Positions 12,149 to 12,949 of a stretch of DNA of 12,949 nucleotides are shown piece after piece. The notes under the pieces were generated by a model, which made no database searches, was not told the origin of the DNA, and saw nothing but the letters and a program-made list of their open reading frames with translations. Each line of letters begins with the position of its first letter. Within the stretch, counting starts at the first letter, position 1. This DNA comes from Clostridiales bacterium (GTDB lineage: Bacteria; Bacillota; Clostridia; Oscillospirales; CAG-272): assembly GCA_003522145.1 (NCBI GenBank), contig DPGD01000056.1:25421-38369 (forward strand). The letters are read 5' to 3'. A program made the translations under genes and the position numbers.

Positions 12149-12819
12149 TTGCTTTTGTCCTCCTTCAGAATCAGCCGGCATTCTCCGCCGTCATTGACCG
12201 TATAGAGTAAAACATCGGAAATTTTGGTGTTCCCTAATCGTTTTTTTAACGCCTTTTCAGTGATGTTCAAATGCTTCAGGTTGGAACGGTCGATCTTTCC
12301 GCAGACGATCAGGGATTTTGCCATGCCCACGGTCTGAGGCGTCAGATTCAGGTCTTCGGGAGTAACCGGTTGCTTTTCCGGCTTCAGAATGACGGAAAGC
12401 TGTCCGTTTTGCTCCAGAATGGCATAGTCCACCAGACTGAGGTCCGAAACATCCTTCAACCGCAACTGAGCGAGCAATTCATCAGGCGAAAGCCGGCTGG
12501 CATATAAGGCCTTTTCGTGCAGTTTCCCGTGGACGATCAGGAGGGAAGGCGTGCCCTCAATGATCTTCTTCATACGGGGAAAAAGGGCGCAAAGGCAGGC
12601 GGAAAGGATTTCCAGAAGCAGGATGAGCGTTACCGGAAGAACGGCGAAGATCAGCGGAATGGATTGATCGGCTATAGGAAAGGCGGCAAGCTCGGATAAA
12701 AGCAGAGCGGTGACCAGTTCGCCCACCTGCAATTGGCCCACCTGCCGCTTGCCCGAAATCCGCATAATGAAGGTAAGAAAAATATAAATAAACAGCGTGC
12801 GCAGTGCGATGGCAATCAT
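12145..12819 (-). CDS. YetF/DUF421 family membrane protein
   Basis: A 224-residue protein of the YetF (DUF421) family. Three hydrophobic segments at about 3-18, 34-50 and 55-80 form the N-terminal membrane region, with the conserved ISGKRQVGQLQVGELVTALL at 21-40. The cytoplasmic part contains GTPSLLIVHGKLHEKAL (89-105), LLAQLRLKDVSDLSLVDYAI (115-134) and ENGQLSVI, the typical family core; a second, shorter region (161-222) ends it. Family members have been linked to spore or cell-envelope functions in Bacillus, but the activity is not defined. ATG 12817-12819 is chosen because GGAGG precedes it closely; the longer reading frame adds non-conserved hydrophobic sequence. A weak possible promoter is TTTGCC at 12891-12896 with TATAGC at 12869-12874. 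The gene is coupled to DUF4363 by a 4-base overlap. Confidence 0.87.
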   Translation of the reverse strand: MIAIALRTLFIYIFLTFIMRISGKRQVGQLQVGELVTALLLSELAAFPIADQSIPLIFAVLPVTLILLLEILSACLCALFPRMKKIIEGTPSLLIVHGKLHEKALYASRLSPDELLAQLRLKDVSDLSLVDYAILEQNGQLSVILKPEKQPVTPEDLNLTPQTVGMAKSLIVCGKIDRSNLKHLNITEKALKKRLGNTKISDVLLYTVNDGGECRLILKEDKSK

Positions 12820-12949
12820 GAAACCTCCGAATAAGACCAAAACCGGGCACTTTTTTACTGAAATCAGTGCTATATCCCCCAGTTTGCACAGGCAAATAAA
12901 AAATATGCAAAAAATCCGATTTTTTTGAAAAAAGGGGGTTGACAAAAAG
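12820..12949. promoter_or_regulatory. Divergent upstream region of yetF-like gene; -35 box of a gene beyond the right edge
   Basis: On the plus strand a perfect TTGACA lies at 12939-12944, only 5 bases from the window end, so a rightward promoter probably continues outside. On the minus strand only weak promoter matches are seen. A small ACTGA/TCAGT inverted repeat sits at 12857-12868. The rest is AT-rich with A and T runs and no gene. Confidence 0.4.

Noticed and set aside
1696..12819. A defence or toxin-antitoxin system built around the alarmone synthetase or the acidic membrane protein
   Set aside because: The synthetase has the ordinary RelQ plan without a toxin-type extension, no antitoxin-like partner adjoins it, and its neighbours are metabolic or envelope genes.

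Overview
The window looks like a chromosomal segment of a low-GC-lineage Gram-positive, most likely a gut-type clostridium (Oscillospirales-like). This rests on gene content and signals: CCA-encoding tRNA genes, strong AAGGAG/GGAGG ribosome sites, several GTG starts, sigma-A style TTGACA/TATAAT promoters with 17-base spacers, and Firmicute-associated families (RelQ, YetF with DUF4363, DUF2344, DUF5662). The taxonomy is inferred, not tested.

Layout. Bases 1-386 are a tRNA run, Val (cut by the left edge), Asp, Phe and Gly, closed by a perfect 13-bp intrinsic terminator. Next comes an AT-richer gene (582-1484, +) for a membrane-anchored XRE-type regulator; its promoter is wrapped in nested inverted repeats. 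It converges on a two-gene minus-strand operon driven by a near-consensus promoter at 3706-3734. That operon encodes a CDP-alcohol phosphatidyltransferase fused to a VTT/DedA-type membrane domain (GTG start, 2372-3658) and a RelQ-type (p)ppGpp synthetase (1696-2379) whose start overlaps it by 8 bases. A 61-base rod-like hairpin with a T tract ends the minus-strand transcripts.

From a promoter at 4029-4057 a long plus-strand unit runs to a 14-bp terminator at 11002-11037. It holds two tandem lipoproteins of the NAGPA phosphodiester-glycosidase family (duplicates, with one patch of near-identical DNA), a DUF5662 protein, a fused ThrE-type transporter, a PHP-family phosphatase resembling HisK histidinol phosphatase, a histidyl-tRNA-synthetase-family protein with a short C-terminal domain, and a very acidic protein with a C-terminal membrane anchor. 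Close spacing suggests one operon, but the products do not form a single obvious pathway. The HisK-like and HisRS-like neighbours share a histidine theme, and the two lipoproteins act outside the membrane.

A perfect TTGACA-17-TATAAT promoter then drives a lone DUF2344 gene (11097-11738, +). It converges on, and shares the bases of its stop codon with, a minus-strand YetF/DUF4363 pair (12145-12819 and 11735-12148). The right edge holds the start of a divergent promoter (-35 only).

I found no CRISPR array, insertion sequence, phage module or complete new defence system. The most unusual items are the lipid-synthase/VTT fusion coupled to an alarmone synthetase, the HisRS-family protein with a reduced anticodon-binding region, and the lipoprotein pair with a probable gene-conversion tract.
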